From positions 372,001 to 436,000 of the forward strand of contig NZ_WNKS01000001.1 in assembly GCF_009720655.1 (NCBI RefSeq): 64,000 bases of DNA. The letters run 5' to 3'. The position numbers and the translations under genes are program-made. The first letter of the stretch is position 1. Every line of letters begins with the position of its first letter. The DNA comes from Rhodoblastus acidophilus. GTDB lineage: Bacteria > Pseudomonadota > Alphaproteobacteria > Rhizobiales > Beijerinckiaceae. Below the pieces are notes generated by a model. The model made no database searches, was not told the origin of the DNA, and was given only the letters and a program-made list of their open reading frames with translations. Positions 8,789 through 20,437 of the stretch are shown here, in pieces.

Positions 8789-9685
8789 CTACGAGGCGGA
8801 AGCCAACCGCCGATCGGTCGTCTCGGCCTTGTCGTGGGGCTCGACATGGATGGTCACGACGGTTTCGAGCAGGGCCTCCTTCAAGGCGGCTTCGATCCGG
8901 TCGCAGATTTCATGCGAGCGGGCGACGGTCATGTCTCCGGCAACCAGGAGATGAAGGTCGATGAACGTGACCTTGCCGGCATAGCGCGTGCGCAGGTCGT
9001 GAAACGCGATCGCGTCCCGGGCGTGATCGGCGAGAATTTTTCGAATGGCGACAAGCTGGTCCTCCGGCGCGGTCTCATCCAGGAGGCTTCCGGAATTTTC
9101 CCTAAAAACCTCCCAGCCGCTCCACAGCACGTGGAGCGCGACGAGGCCGGCGATCACGGCGTCGAGAACCTGGATGCCGGTGACGACCACCATGCCGACG
9201 CCCACCACCACGCCGGCCGAGGTGACGACGTCGGCGAACAGGTGTTTTCCGTCCGCGACCAGAGCGGGGGAATGGTGTTTTCGGCCCTGCCGGATCAGCA
9301 CCGCGCTCCAGACCGCGTTGAGGACGGTCGCGACGGTGCTGATCCCCACGCCAAGCAGCGGCGCGTCGATCGGCTTTGGCGCGAGAAGGCTTTTGTAGGC
9401 TTCGTGGAGAATGGCGACGCCGGCGAGCACGATCAGAACGCCGACGACGACGGCGGATATGTATTCGGCCTTGTGATGGCCATAGGGATGCTTTTCGTCC
9501 GCCGGTTGGGCGGCATAGCGGATCGCGGCGATGGCCGCGATGGCCGTCACGACGTTGATGACGCTTTCCAGCGCGTCGGAGAACAGCGCGACGCTGCCGG
9601 TGACGTACCAGGCGAAGCCCTTGATCAGCAGCACGATCAGGCTGACCGCAAGGCTGCCCAAAGCGATTTTTCGGGAAAGGGGCAT
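8789..9685 (-). CDS. Cation diffusion facilitator (CDF) metal transporter
   Basis: This 298-aa inner-membrane antiporter has six hydrophobic helices. TM2 carries SDALES, where the usual second Asp position is Glu. HPYGHHKAEY follows TM2, and TM5 has the HxxxD pair (GKHLFADVV). A cytoplasmic C-terminal domain (about residues 210-285) contains HDLRTR and HLLV strands. Family knowledge: CDF proteins export Zn2+, Fe2+, Mn2+ or Co2+ against protons. The exact metal cannot be assigned. It is first in a four-gene minus-strand run (CDF, MgtC, OprB, SulP). Confidence 0.92.
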   Translation of the reverse strand: MPLSRKIALGSLAVSLIVLLIKGFAWYVTGSVALFSDALESVINVVTAIAAIAAIRYAAQPADEKHPYGHHKAEYISAVVVGVLIVLAGVAILHEAYKSLLAPKPIDAPLLGVGISTVATVLNAVWSAVLIRQGRKHHSPALVADGKHLFADVVTSAGVVVGVGMVVVTGIQVLDAVIAGLVALHVLWSGWEVFRENSGSLLDETAPEDQLVAIRKILADHARDAIAFHDLRTRYAGKVTFIDLHLLVAGDMTVARSHEICDRIEAALKEALLETVVTIHVEPHDKAETTDRRLASAS

Positions 9686-9826
9686 GTGACATCAACTTCC
9701 GTCTGGAGCGCTGAATACAGATTTGCGCGCATCATTGATCGATGTCGATGCGCCGGGAATGTTTCGGATTCATGACAGCCGGGACTTCGCGCCCCGGCCG
9801 CGTGCTTCAGAGAAGGGCTTCCGGCG

Positions 9827-11458
9827 TCACTGCGCCGTGAGCGCCAGCGCCACGATCCGCCACAGCACCAGTCCGCCAGCGATGACCAGGTAGAGGCGCA
9901 GCACGATCATCCACAGCCGCGACGCCTTGGAAAGACGCGCCGGCGGGAGTTTGTACAGCGGCGGCATCCGCCAGGTGGCGCGGAGTTGGGGATCGATCTT
10001 TTTCATGGTTTCCCCCTTGCTCCTCAGTACGAACGTCGCGAGGGCGCCGAGCAGGGTCAAGAGTCCGCCGCCGCCAAGGATCGCCAGGATGAAAGTTTCA
10101 TCGGCGGCGTCCGGCAGCATCACGGACGCGGTCAGGATGATCGACAGGATCACAAGGGCGCCGATCACCGCGCTGGTGAAGACATTGAGCCAGCGTCCGT
10201 TGACCCAGGGGCCGAGCACGTCCTTGTCGTTGCACAGCAGCAGCAGGAACACGGTGGCGGAGGGCAGCAGCACGCCCGCGAGCGTCTGCACCGCATTGGT
10301 CAGCAGGCCGAGCGGCGCGCCGGGGGTGAGGACGAGACCGGCGGCGAGGACGATCAGGCCGAAATAGACCACATAAAACCCCTTGGCGTCCGAGGGTTTC
10401 CTGTGCAGCGAGTGTTTGAGCGACAGCACGTCGCCGAGCGCGTAGGCCGTGGACAGCGACACGGCGGAAGCGCCGATGATGCAGGCGTCGATCAGGGCGA
10501 TGGCGAACATCACGCCGACAGCGCGGCCCGCGTGCTGCTCAAGGCCCGTCGCGACCGCGCCCGCGTCGGTGAAATTGCCGAACTCCGGCTTGCCCGCGAA
10601 GGCGGCGGCGGTGAAGGCCATCATGGCGACGGCGCCGATGATCACCAGCACGATGCCGAGCCACAGGTCGGCCCTTTCATAGGCCATGAAGCGCGGCGTG
10701 ATGCGCTTGTCGATGACATAGCTCTGCTGGAAGAACAGCTGCCAGGGCGCGACGGTCGTGCCAACGATGGCGATGATCAGCAGCATGACGTCGCTGAGTT
10801 TTCCTTCCGGCACTTGCGGCGTGACGAAATCGCGCGCGAGTTGAGCCATCGGCGGATGGATCGCCAGAAACACGGGAATGAGCAGCAGGCTGCCGGCGAC
10901 CAGCGCCATGGAAAAGCGCTCGAAGCGGCGGAAATCACCGGTGCTCGCCGCCGCCATGATCAGGATCGCGGACAGGGACACGCCAAGGGCTTTTGAGACG
11001 CCGAGATAATTCAGCGCCAGGGCGATGCCGATGAACTCGGTGACGATGGTCAGGGCGTTGAGCAGGAACAGGTCGATGACCGAAAACGCGCCCCAGAATT
11101 TGCCAAAGCGCTCCAGGATCAGCCGGGCGTGGCCGACGCCGGTGACCGCGCCGAGGCGCAGCACCATTTCCTGGTTCACATAGAGCACGGGGATGAGCAG
11201 CAGCAGCGTCCACAGCAGGGTCGTGCCGTAGTTCTGGCCGGCTTGCGTGTAGGCGCCGAACGCGCCGGCGTCATTGTCGCCGACCATGACGATGAGGCCC
11301 GGACCGATAATGGCGAGCAGGGTTTGCAGGCGATGGCGCCAGTTTTGGCGGGGGCCGTGGTCGTGATGCAGGATTGTGCCGAAGGCGCCGCGGATGTGGC
11401 CGACGTGCTTGTCGTCGAGCACGGCGCCGACGTTGGGCCGATCGATAGTGGCGTTCAT
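9827..11458 (-). CDS. NRAMP-family transporter, NRMT-like (probable Mg2+)
   Basis: This 543-aa protein has about 11-12 membrane helices and clear NRAMP homology (GPGLIVMVGDNDAG, YVNQEMVLRLG, VTEFIGIALALNYLG, ADEIG-like loops). The metal-binding motifs differ from canonical NRAMP. TM1 has DNDAG instead of DPGN, and TM6 has TTVAPWQ instead of the MPH motif with its soft-metal Met. Family knowledge: NRAMP-related magnesium transporters (NRMTs) lack that Met and carry hydrated Mg2+. Assignment to that clade is inference. CAGGAG lies 8 bases before the ATG. A 67-aa gene and a structured leader lie upstream on the same strand. Confidence 0.85.
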   Translation of the reverse strand: MNATIDRPNVGAVLDDKHVGHIRGAFGTILHHDHGPRQNWRHRLQTLLAIIGPGLIVMVGDNDAGAFGAYTQAGQNYGTTLLWTLLLLIPVLYVNQEMVLRLGAVTGVGHARLILERFGKFWGAFSVIDLFLLNALTIVTEFIGIALALNYLGVSKALGVSLSAILIMAAASTGDFRRFERFSMALVAGSLLLIPVFLAIHPPMAQLARDFVTPQVPEGKLSDVMLLIIAIVGTTVAPWQLFFQQSYVIDKRITPRFMAYERADLWLGIVLVIIGAVAMMAFTAAAFAGKPEFGNFTDAGAVATGLEQHAGRAVGVMFAIALIDACIIGASAVSLSTAYALGDVLSLKHSLHRKPSDAKGFYVVYFGLIVLAAGLVLTPGAPLGLLTNAVQTLAGVLLPSATVFLLLLCNDKDVLGPWVNGRWLNVFTSAVIGALVILSIILTASVMLPDAADETFILAILGGGGLLTLLGALATFVLRSKGETMKKIDPQLRATWRMPPLYKLPPARLSKASRLWMIVLRLYLVIAGGLVLWRIVALALTAQ

Positions 11459-11632
11459 TTTGATCTCCTGGCGGCGCGCCTCGGCGCCGGCCAGGAGCGA
11501 CCCGCGTCGCTACGCGCCGAAGCCGCGCCTGAGGCGCGCCGGTTGCTTTGCGATTGAGATTTTCAGGGAATCCGCCCCCGCGAGCGCGGAGACGGAGCGA
11601 CTAGGGCCGTCGTTCAACAGGGTCTCCAGTGG

Positions 11633-11836
11633 TTAGGCGGCGAACCGCAATCGGGACGAGGGCGGCTCCGCGCCTTGCAGGCAGGCTTCGCCGGCTTCGG
11701 GGCGCCAGCGCGCGACCAGACGGCCGGACGCGTCGCGCGTCCAGCGGCAGGTCAGGCGCGGCTTAGCAGCGCCCGCGAATGCGGAACGGATCTGGGGGCG
11801 ACGCAGGTCGCCCTTGCTGGGGAAGTTTACAATCAT
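11633..11836 (-). CDS. Small basic protein of unknown function (67 aa)
   Basis: ATG at 11836 has GGAGG six bases upstream. The product begins MIVNFPSKGDLRRP and contains a CRWTRDASGRLVARW segment; it has no signal peptide or membrane helix. Similar short Cys-Arg-Trp proteins occur in related genomes, as far as I recall, but I know no function. It lies between a structured leader and the NRAMP-like transporter on the same strand, with a 174-bp GC-rich hairpin-containing gap before the transporter, so co-transcription is likely. It could be a small regulator or leader protein of that transporter. Confidence 0.5.
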   Translation of the reverse strand: MIVNFPSKGDLRRPQIRSAFAGAAKPRLTCRWTRDASGRLVARWRPEAGEACLQGAEPPSSRLRFAA

Positions 11837-11869
11837 GTCTCGCCTCCGGCTTCGGGCCGGACGGCGAGC

Positions 11870-11996
11870 GACACATGGCGTTAACGCCTGGCGTCCCTCA
11901 CGCGGCCGGCGCCGCGAGCCCTTCACGATGTTGCGGCGAGGCTTTCCCGCTTCGCGCCGGGATCGCTCCGCCTAAGGGAGTACTGCCCATGTGTCC
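11870..11996 (-). promoter_or_regulatory. Structured RNA leader, M-box (Mg2+ riboswitch)-like candidate
   Basis: Read on the minus strand, GACACATGG (11995-11987) pairs exactly with CCATGTGTC (11878-11870). This closes a multi-branched domain that contains CCTTAGGCGGAGC, a CCCGGCGCGAAGCGGG hairpin, a GCCGC...GCGGC stem and GACGCCAGGCGTTAA. The CTTAGG-GGAGC and GACGCCA words resemble conserved M-box (ykoK) positions, recalled from memory. A second hairpin (TCCGGCCCGAAGCCGGA) downstream ends in the ribosome binding site of the 67-aa gene, a plausible on/off switch. The rest of the space up to kup (11997-12245) shows no clear motif beyond an AT-rich stretch near 12130-12180 that may hold the kup promoter. 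Confidence 0.5.
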
Positions 11997-12245
11997 TTGA
12001 CTTGGGTTGGGAAAACGGCGGGCCGACAGCCAGCCGATGAAACGCCTCTGCGCTCGAAAGTTCTTGCTGTCAAGAGGGACACGGAATCCGTCGCGGAACG
12101 CGCGGAAGATGGAGCTTGCGATCTTTATGATTTCCTTATTCCGGGGCAATACATTCCATATCGAATCCTTATTCGGTTCGGCGCGACTGTGCGGCGCAAT
12201 CGATTGCGACGGCCACGCCACTGGCCTGACTGACGGGATGTGTTG

Positions 12246-14174
12246 ATGTCGCAAGACACCGTGGAGCCTTCCATTTCCGACGCTTCGACGCCCTCGCAGT
12301 CGCCCGTCGCCCCGAATCATCGCCCCGATGGCTTCTGGACCATGATTCTCGGCTCCATGGGCGTGGTTTATGGCGATATCGGCACCAGCCCGCTCTACGC
12401 CCTGAAAACCGCGCTCGACCACATGAAGACCGATGGCGTCGTGGAATCCGAGGTGATCGGCGTCGTCTCGCTGCTGATCTGGGCGCTGTTCATCACCGTC
12501 ACGTTCAAATATGTGTTCTTCCTGATGCGGGCGGACAACAAGGGCGAGGGCGGTACGCTGTCGCTGATGGCGCTGGCGCGAAAATCCTTCGGCGGAAACT
12601 CGAAGATCATCTTCCTGCTCGGCGTCGCCGGCGCCGCCCTGTTCGCGGGCGACGCGGTGATCACCCCGGCCATTTCGGTGCTGTCGGCCGTCGAGGGCCT
12701 GAATACGGCGTCGCCGGCCTTCCAGCCCTATGTGCTGCCGATTTCCGTCGTCATCCTCGTGTCCCTGTTCTTCGTGCAAAGCGTGGGAACGGCGCGGGTG
12801 GCGGCTTTCTTCGGTCCGGTCATGGTGGTGTTCTTCGGCCTGCTCGCCGGGCTCGGCGTCGCGCATATCGCCGACGCGCCGCGGATTCTGAGCGCCTTCA
12901 ACCCGCTGCTCGGCCTGGGTTTCCTATTCGGCCATGGCGCGACCGGTTTTGTCACCCTGGGCCTCGTCTTTCTCGCCGTGACCGGGGCGGAAGCGCTTTA
13001 CGCCGACATGGGCCATTTCGGCAGAAAACCGATCCAGATCGCCTGGCTGGTCTTCGTCCTGCCGGCGCTGATCTGCAACTATCTGGGACAGGGCGCGCTG
13101 GTGCTCATGGACCCCGAGGCGGTGAAAGATCCCTTCTACCTGATGGCGCCGCAATGGGCGCTGATCCCCTTCGTCGTGCTCGCGACGGTGGCGACGATCA
13201 TCGCCTCGCAGGCGGTGATCACCGGCGCCTTCTCGCTGTCGCGGCAGGCGATCCAGCTCGGGCTGCTGCCGCGCCTGGAGATCCAGCACACCTCCGCCAG
13301 CACCGAGGGGCAAATCTATGTCCCGCGCGTGAACAAGACGCTGCTCATCGGCGTGCTGATGCTGGTGTTCATGTTCCGCAGCTCCGAGAATCTCGCCAAC
13401 GCCTATGGCATAGCGGTGACCGGGACCATGCTGGTCACCACCAGCCTCGCCTTTTTCGTGGTGTGGAAATTGTGGCGCTGGCCCTTGTGGCTCGTCGTTC
13501 CCGTGATCGGCTTCTTCCTGACGGTCGACCTCGCCTTCCTGGCGGCCAATCTCATCAAGGTTTTCGAGGGCGGCTGGGTTCCGCTGACCATGGGCGCGCT
13601 GGCCATGGTGGTGATGTGGACCTGGGTGCGCGGCACGGACCTGCTGCGCCAGAAGACCCAGCGCGATTCCATTCCGACCGTGGATCTCATCCGCATGCTG
13701 GAGAGGTCCAAGGCGGAGCGCGTCGCCGGCACGGCGGTGTTCCTCACCGGCGACCCCAATGTGGCGCCGTCGGCGCTGATGCACAATTTCAAGCATAATA
13801 AAGTGGTGCACGAGCGGGTGTTGATCATGAACATCGTCACCGAGCCCATGCCGCGCGTGGCGGAAGCCAATCGGTTCGAGATCGAGAAGCTTTCCAGCGA
13901 TTTCCTGCGGGTCACTCTGCATTTCGGCTTCATGGAAAGTCCGCGCGTGCCCGCCGCCATGGCGCTGATGCGCAAGGCTGGCTACAAGTTCGACATCATG
14001 ACGACGTCGTTCTTCTTGGGAAAGAGGACGCTCAAGACCTCGCCGGCGTCGGGCATGCCGCAATGGCAGGACAAGCTTTTTGTCACCCTGTCGAAGCAGT
14101 CGGCCAACGCCACGGATTTCTTCTCGATTCCTTCGGATCGCGTGGTCGAACTGGGCGCCCAGGTGACGATCTGA
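12246..14174 (+). CDS. kup: Kup potassium uptake protein
   Basis: This 642-aa inner-membrane K+/H+ symporter has the Kup signature GSMGVVYGDIGTSPLYALKTA near residue 35, about 12 membrane helices (to about residue 475), and a soluble C-terminal domain of about 150 residues. GTG at 12240 is an alternative start, but ATG at 12246 has better spacing from GGGA. The gene ends one base before the convergent kdpE stop, leaving no room for a terminator between them. Its position beside kdp groups constitutive and inducible K+ uptake. Confidence 0.95.
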   Translation: MSQDTVEPSISDASTPSQSPVAPNHRPDGFWTMILGSMGVVYGDIGTSPLYALKTALDHMKTDGVVESEVIGVVSLLIWALFITVTFKYVFFLMRADNKGEGGTLSLMALARKSFGGNSKIIFLLGVAGAALFAGDAVITPAISVLSAVEGLNTASPAFQPYVLPISVVILVSLFFVQSVGTARVAAFFGPVMVVFFGLLAGLGVAHIADAPRILSAFNPLLGLGFLFGHGATGFVTLGLVFLAVTGAEALYADMGHFGRKPIQIAWLVFVLPALICNYLGQGALVLMDPEAVKDPFYLMAPQWALIPFVVLATVATIIASQAVITGAFSLSRQAIQLGLLPRLEIQHTSASTEGQIYVPRVNKTLLIGVLMLVFMFRSSENLANAYGIAVTGTMLVTTSLAFFVVWKLWRWPLWLVVPVIGFFLTVDLAFLAANLIKVFEGGWVPLTMGALAMVVMWTWVRGTDLLRQKTQRDSIPTVDLIRMLERSKAERVAGTAVFLTGDPNVAPSALMHNFKHNKVVHERVLIMNIVTEPMPRVAEANRFEIEKLSSDFLRVTLHFGFMESPRVPAAMALMRKAGYKFDIMTTSFFLGKRTLKTSPASGMPQWQDKLFVTLSKQSANATDFFSIPSDRVVELGAQVTI

Positions 14175-14857
14175 TCATTCGGCCGCGCACAGGCGGTAGC
14201 CGACGCCGGCCTCGGTCTGGATCAGGCGCGGCGAGTCCGGCGAGGGCTCGATCTTGGCGCGGAGCTGGCCGACGAAGACGCGCAGATATTGCGTGTCCTC
14301 GGCATGCGCTTGTCCCCAGATCTGGGTGAGGATCTGCTTGTGCGTCACCACCTTTCCGGCATGGCGCACCAGGATGGCCAGCAGGTCGAATTCCTTCGGC
14401 GTCAGTTTTATCGGCGCGCCATTGCGGTTGACCAGCCGTCGCTCGAGATCGACGCTGAGACCCTCCACCTCGAAATGGCTGATCTCCTTCTCGTTGCGCG
14501 CGGCGTGGCGCAAGGCCGCGCGCAGACGCGCCATGAACTCGCCGATGGCGAAAGGTTTTTCCACATAGTCGTCGGCGCCGAGATCGAGCGCGGCGATTTT
14601 TTCGGCTTCGCGGTCGCGCGCGGAAAGCACGATCACCGGGGCTTGCGAAAACTGCCGGGCCTGCGCCAGCACGTCCTTGCCGTCCATGTCGGGCAGGCCG
14701 AGGTCGAGCACGATCAGGTCGGGCGCGGCGGTGGCGATCAGATGCAGCGCCTGCCGTCCGTTCTCGGCCGTCAGCACGTCGTAGCCGCTCGCCGCGAGCG
14801 CCGGTTTGAGGAAACGGTGGATCGGAGCCTCGTCGTCGATGACCAGGATGCGCGCAT

Positions 14858-14861
<4 letters not shown>
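14175..14861 (-). CDS. kdpE: KdpE response regulator
   Basis: This 228-aa OmpR-family regulator has a receiver domain (residues 1-115; DDE acidic pocket, phospho-acceptor Asp in IVLDLGLPDMDG, conserved Lys in YVEKPFAIGE) and a winged-helix DNA-binding domain (about residues 130-225; LTPKEFDLLAILVRHAGKVVTH). Its ATG overlaps the kdpD stop (ATGA). Known role: activates kdpFABC when phosphorylated by KdpD under K+ limitation. Confidence 0.95.
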
Positions 14862-17539
<2,678 letters not shown>

Positions 17540-17542
17540 GCC

Positions 17543-18139
17543 CTATTCTAACGCATCCAGAGCCAGATTCAGCTTGAGAACGTTGATGTGCGGCTCGCCG
17601 ATCAGCCAGAGCCAGCGTCCGCTGGTTTGCGCCTCGACAAGCGCGCGCAGCCGGGCTTCGTCCATTCCGCGCGCCCTGGCGACGCGCAAAACCTGCGCCA
17701 AGGCGTTTTGCTGCGAAATATCGGGATCGAGGCCGGACGCCGAGGTCGTCAGCGCGTCGGCGGGAAGGGGCCCCTGCCAGCCCGCCGCGCGCTTGGCCTC
17801 CGCCGCCGCCTGGACCCGATCGATCAGGGTTTTGGAGGTCGGGCCGAGATTGGAGCCGGAGGAGTTCGCCGCGTTATAGGGCGCGTCGATGGTCTTGGTC
17901 GGGTCCTGCGGGTCGGGCGCGCTGGTCGCCGAGGGCCGCGGCTGGAAGAAGCGGTCGTCAGCGAAATTCTGGCCGATCAGCGCGGAGCCGATCGGCTGGC
18001 CATCGCGCAAGATCAGGCTGCCCTCGGCCTGCCTCGGGAAAACCACGGAAGCGACGCCGGTGAGGGCAAGCGGGTAGACGAGCCCGGTCAGCGCCGTGAA
18101 CAGCAGCAGCAGGACCAGGGCGGGACGGAAATGAGACAT
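17543..18139 (-). CDS. kdpC: KdpC, K+-ATPase subunit C
   Basis: This 198-aa subunit has one N-terminal membrane helix (residues 8-30, LVLLLLFTALTGLVYPLALTG) and a periplasmic domain with the family's GQPIGSALIGQNF and RFFQPRPSA motifs, ending with the IGEPHINVLKLNLAL segment. ATAAGGAG precedes the ATG. It stabilises the KdpFABC complex. A palindromic repeat occupies the 157-bp gap to kdpB, an unusual separation inside this operon. Confidence 0.95.
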   Translation of the reverse strand: MSHFRPALVLLLLFTALTGLVYPLALTGVASVVFPRQAEGSLILRDGQPIGSALIGQNFADDRFFQPRPSATSAPDPQDPTKTIDAPYNAANSSGSNLGPTSKTLIDRVQAAAEAKRAAGWQGPLPADALTTSASGLDPDISQQNALAQVLRVARARGMDEARLRALVEAQTSGRWLWLIGEPHINVLKLNLALDALE

Positions 18140-18169
18140 GGCGTACTCCTTATGATGGGCGGGCGGCTG

Positions 18170-18287
18170 CCTTCTCCCCTTGCGGGAGGAGGTGGCCCCG
18201 AAGGGGCCTGACGAGGGGTTTCCCCGCGTGCCCCCTCATCCGTCTCGGCGCTGCGCGCCGATCCCCTTCTCCCGCAAGGGGAGAAGG
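18170..18287. repeat. Palindromic repeat between kdpB and kdpC
   Basis: Exact 19-bp terminal inverted arms (CCTTCTCCCCTTGCGGGAG at 18170-18188 and its reverse complement at 18269-18287) enclose internal hairpins (GGCCCCGAAGGGGCC; CGGCGCTGCGCGCCG). Such CTCCCCTTGCGGGAGAAGG elements are common intergenic repeats in Hyphomicrobiales (recalled). Here the element lies inside an operon, so on the kdp transcript it would form a large hairpin and could act as an RNA-stability or attenuation element. Confidence 0.8.
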
Positions 18288-18296
18288 ATCGTCGCC

Positions 18297-20426
18297 TTAC
18301 GCCAGATGCATTCCGGCGACCGCGAGGTCGATCAGCTTGATGCCGATGAACGGCGCGATCAGCCCGCCGAGGCCGTAGACAGCCAGGTTGCGCCGCAGCA
18401 GGGACGCCGCGCCCACGGCGCGGTACTTCACCCCCTTCAGCGCCAGCGGGATCAGGGCGACGATGATCAGGGCGTTGAAGATCACCGCCGAGAGGATCGC
18501 CGATTGCGGCGAGGCGAGATGCATGATGTTGAGCGCGCCGAGTTCCGGATAGGTCGCGGCGAACAGCGCCGGCAGGATGGCGAAATATTTCGCCACATCG
18601 TTGGCGATGGAGAAGGTGGTGAGCGAGCCGCGCGTCATCAGCAGCTGCTTGCCGATCTCCACCACTTCGATCAGCTTGGTCGGGTCGCTGTCGAGATCGA
18701 CCATGTTGCCCGCTTCGCGCGCGGCCTGCGTGCCCGTCTGCATGGCGACGCCGACATCGGCCTGGGCGAGCGCGGGCGCGTCGTTGGTGCCGTCGCCGCA
18801 CATGGCGACGAGGCGGCCGCCGGTTTGCTCTTTACGAATGAACTTCAGCTTGTCCTCGGGCGTCGCCTCAGCCAAAAAATCGTCGACGCCGGCCTCGGTG
18901 GCGATGGCGGCGGCGGTGAGCGGATTGTCGCCGGTGATCATCACCGTCTTGATGCCCATGGCGCGCAGCTCGGCGAAACGCGCCTTGATGCCGGGCTTGA
19001 CCACGTCCTTGAGGTGGATGAGGCCGAGCAATTGGCTGTTCGCCACCGGAGCCGCCTGGGCGCCGACGGCCTGCGCCGGCGCGGCGGGCGGGAAAAATTC
19101 GGCCACGGCGAGCGGCGTGCCGCCGGCGCGGCTGATGCGGTCCACGGTGGTGCGGAATTCGGCGGGCGCCTGGTCCAAGGCAAGGCCAGAGAATTTCAGC
19201 ACCGAATCCACCGCGCCCTTGCGAAGCCCGCGTTCGCCCAGATCGACGCCGGACAGACGCGTCTGCGCGGCGAAGGGAACGACATGCATCGGTTGGTCGG
19301 CAAGGTTGGGTTCGCTCAGGCCGAACTCGGCTTTCGCCAGCGCGACAATGGAGCGGCCTTCCGGCGTCTCGTCGGCGAGGCTGGCGAGCAGCGCCGCTTC
19401 CGCCAGCCGGCGCGGATCGACGCCCGGCAAGGGCAGGAATTCCGTCGCCATGCGATTGCCGAAGGTGACGGTGCCGGTCTTGTCGAGCAGCAGCGTGTCG
19501 ACGTCGCCCGCCGCCTCCACCGCGCGGCCCGAGGTCACCAGCACGTTGAAGCGCACCAGGCGGTCCATCCCGGCGATGCCGATCGCCGAAAGCAGGCCGC
19601 CGATGGTGGTCGGGATCAGCGTGATCAGCAGCGCCACCAGCACCACGACGGAGGGAACCGCGCCGGAATAGACGGCGAGGCCGTAGAGCGTGACGACCGC
19701 GATCAGGAAGATCAGGGTGAGGCCGGCGAGCAGAACGGACAGCGCCAGTTCGTTGGGCGTCTTCTGCCGCTCCGCGCCTTCGACCAATGCAATCATGCGA
19801 TCGATAAACGTTTCGCCGGGCTGAGCGGTGACGCGCACCTTGATCCAGTCCGACAGAACGCTTGTGCCTCCGGTGACCGCCGAGCGGTCGCCGCCGGCCT
19901 CGCGGATCACCGGGGCGGATTCGCCGGTGATGGCGCTTTCGTTGACGGAAGCCACGCCTTCGACGATCTCGCCGTCCGAGGGGATGACGTCGCCGGCCTC
20001 GACGAGCACCACATCGCCGGGGAGCAGCGACAGCGCGCTGACCTTTTCCACCACCGCTTGCAGATGGTTTTCGCCCGTCGGATCGATCAGACGCTTGGCC
20101 ATCGTATCGCTGCGGGTGGCGCGCAGGTTCGCCGCCTGCGCCTTGCCGCGTCCTTCCGCCAAAGCTTCGGCGAAGGTGGCGAACAGGACCGTGAACCACA
20201 GCCATAGGGCGATCTGCCCCGAGAAGAAGGGCGAGCCGGTTCCGTAAAAAAACGCGCGCAGCCACAGGATCGTCACCAGCGCGGCGACCACTTCTGTGAC
20301 GAAAATCACCGGATTGCGCATCAGTTTTGCGGGGTTGAGTTTTTTGAACGCATCGCCTCCCGCCGTGAGCAGCAGCGCGGGATCGAACAGGGCCAGCGAA
20401 TGGCGCGCTTCGGATTTCGCGGACAT
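18297..20426 (-). CDS. kdpB: KdpB, K+-transporting P-type ATPase catalytic subunit
   Basis: This 709-aa P-type ATPase has the catalytic DKTGT ([14 protein letters not shown], near residue 307), an actuator motif TGESAPV, and the hinge [16 protein letters not shown] (near 520). There are four N-terminal and three C-terminal membrane helices. ATG at 20426 has AGGAG at good spacing; an in-frame TTG six bases earlier is too close. It hydrolyses ATP to drive K+ through KdpA. Confidence 0.96.
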   Translation of the reverse strand: MSAKSEARHSLALFDPALLLTAGGDAFKKLNPAKLMRNPVIFVTEVVAALVTILWLRAFFYGTGSPFFSGQIALWLWFTVLFATFAEALAEGRGKAQAANLRATRSDTMAKRLIDPTGENHLQAVVEKVSALSLLPGDVVLVEAGDVIPSDGEIVEGVASVNESAITGESAPVIREAGGDRSAVTGGTSVLSDWIKVRVTAQPGETFIDRMIALVEGAERQKTPNELALSVLLAGLTLIFLIAVVTLYGLAVYSGAVPSVVVLVALLITLIPTTIGGLLSAIGIAGMDRLVRFNVLVTSGRAVEAAGDVDTLLLDKTGTVTFGNRMATEFLPLPGVDPRRLAEAALLASLADETPEGRSIVALAKAEFGLSEPNLADQPMHVVPFAAQTRLSGVDLGERGLRKGAVDSVLKFSGLALDQAPAEFRTTVDRISRAGGTPLAVAEFFPPAAPAQAVGAQAAPVANSQLLGLIHLKDVVKPGIKARFAELRAMGIKTVMITGDNPLTAAAIATEAGVDDFLAEATPEDKLKFIRKEQTGGRLVAMCGDGTNDAPALAQADVGVAMQTGTQAAREAGNMVDLDSDPTKLIEVVEIGKQLLMTRGSLTTFSIANDVAKYFAILPALFAATYPELGALNIMHLASPQSAILSAVIFNALIIVALIPLALKGVKYRAVGAASLLRRNLAVYGLGGLIAPFIGIKLIDLAVAGMHLA

Positions 20427-20437
20427 GGACAAAACTC

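Noticed and set aside
18180-20207. 675-codon plus-strand frame opposite kdpB
   Set aside because: The real gene is kdpB, with all P-type ATPase motifs; the antisense translation is Arg/Gly/Asp-rich.
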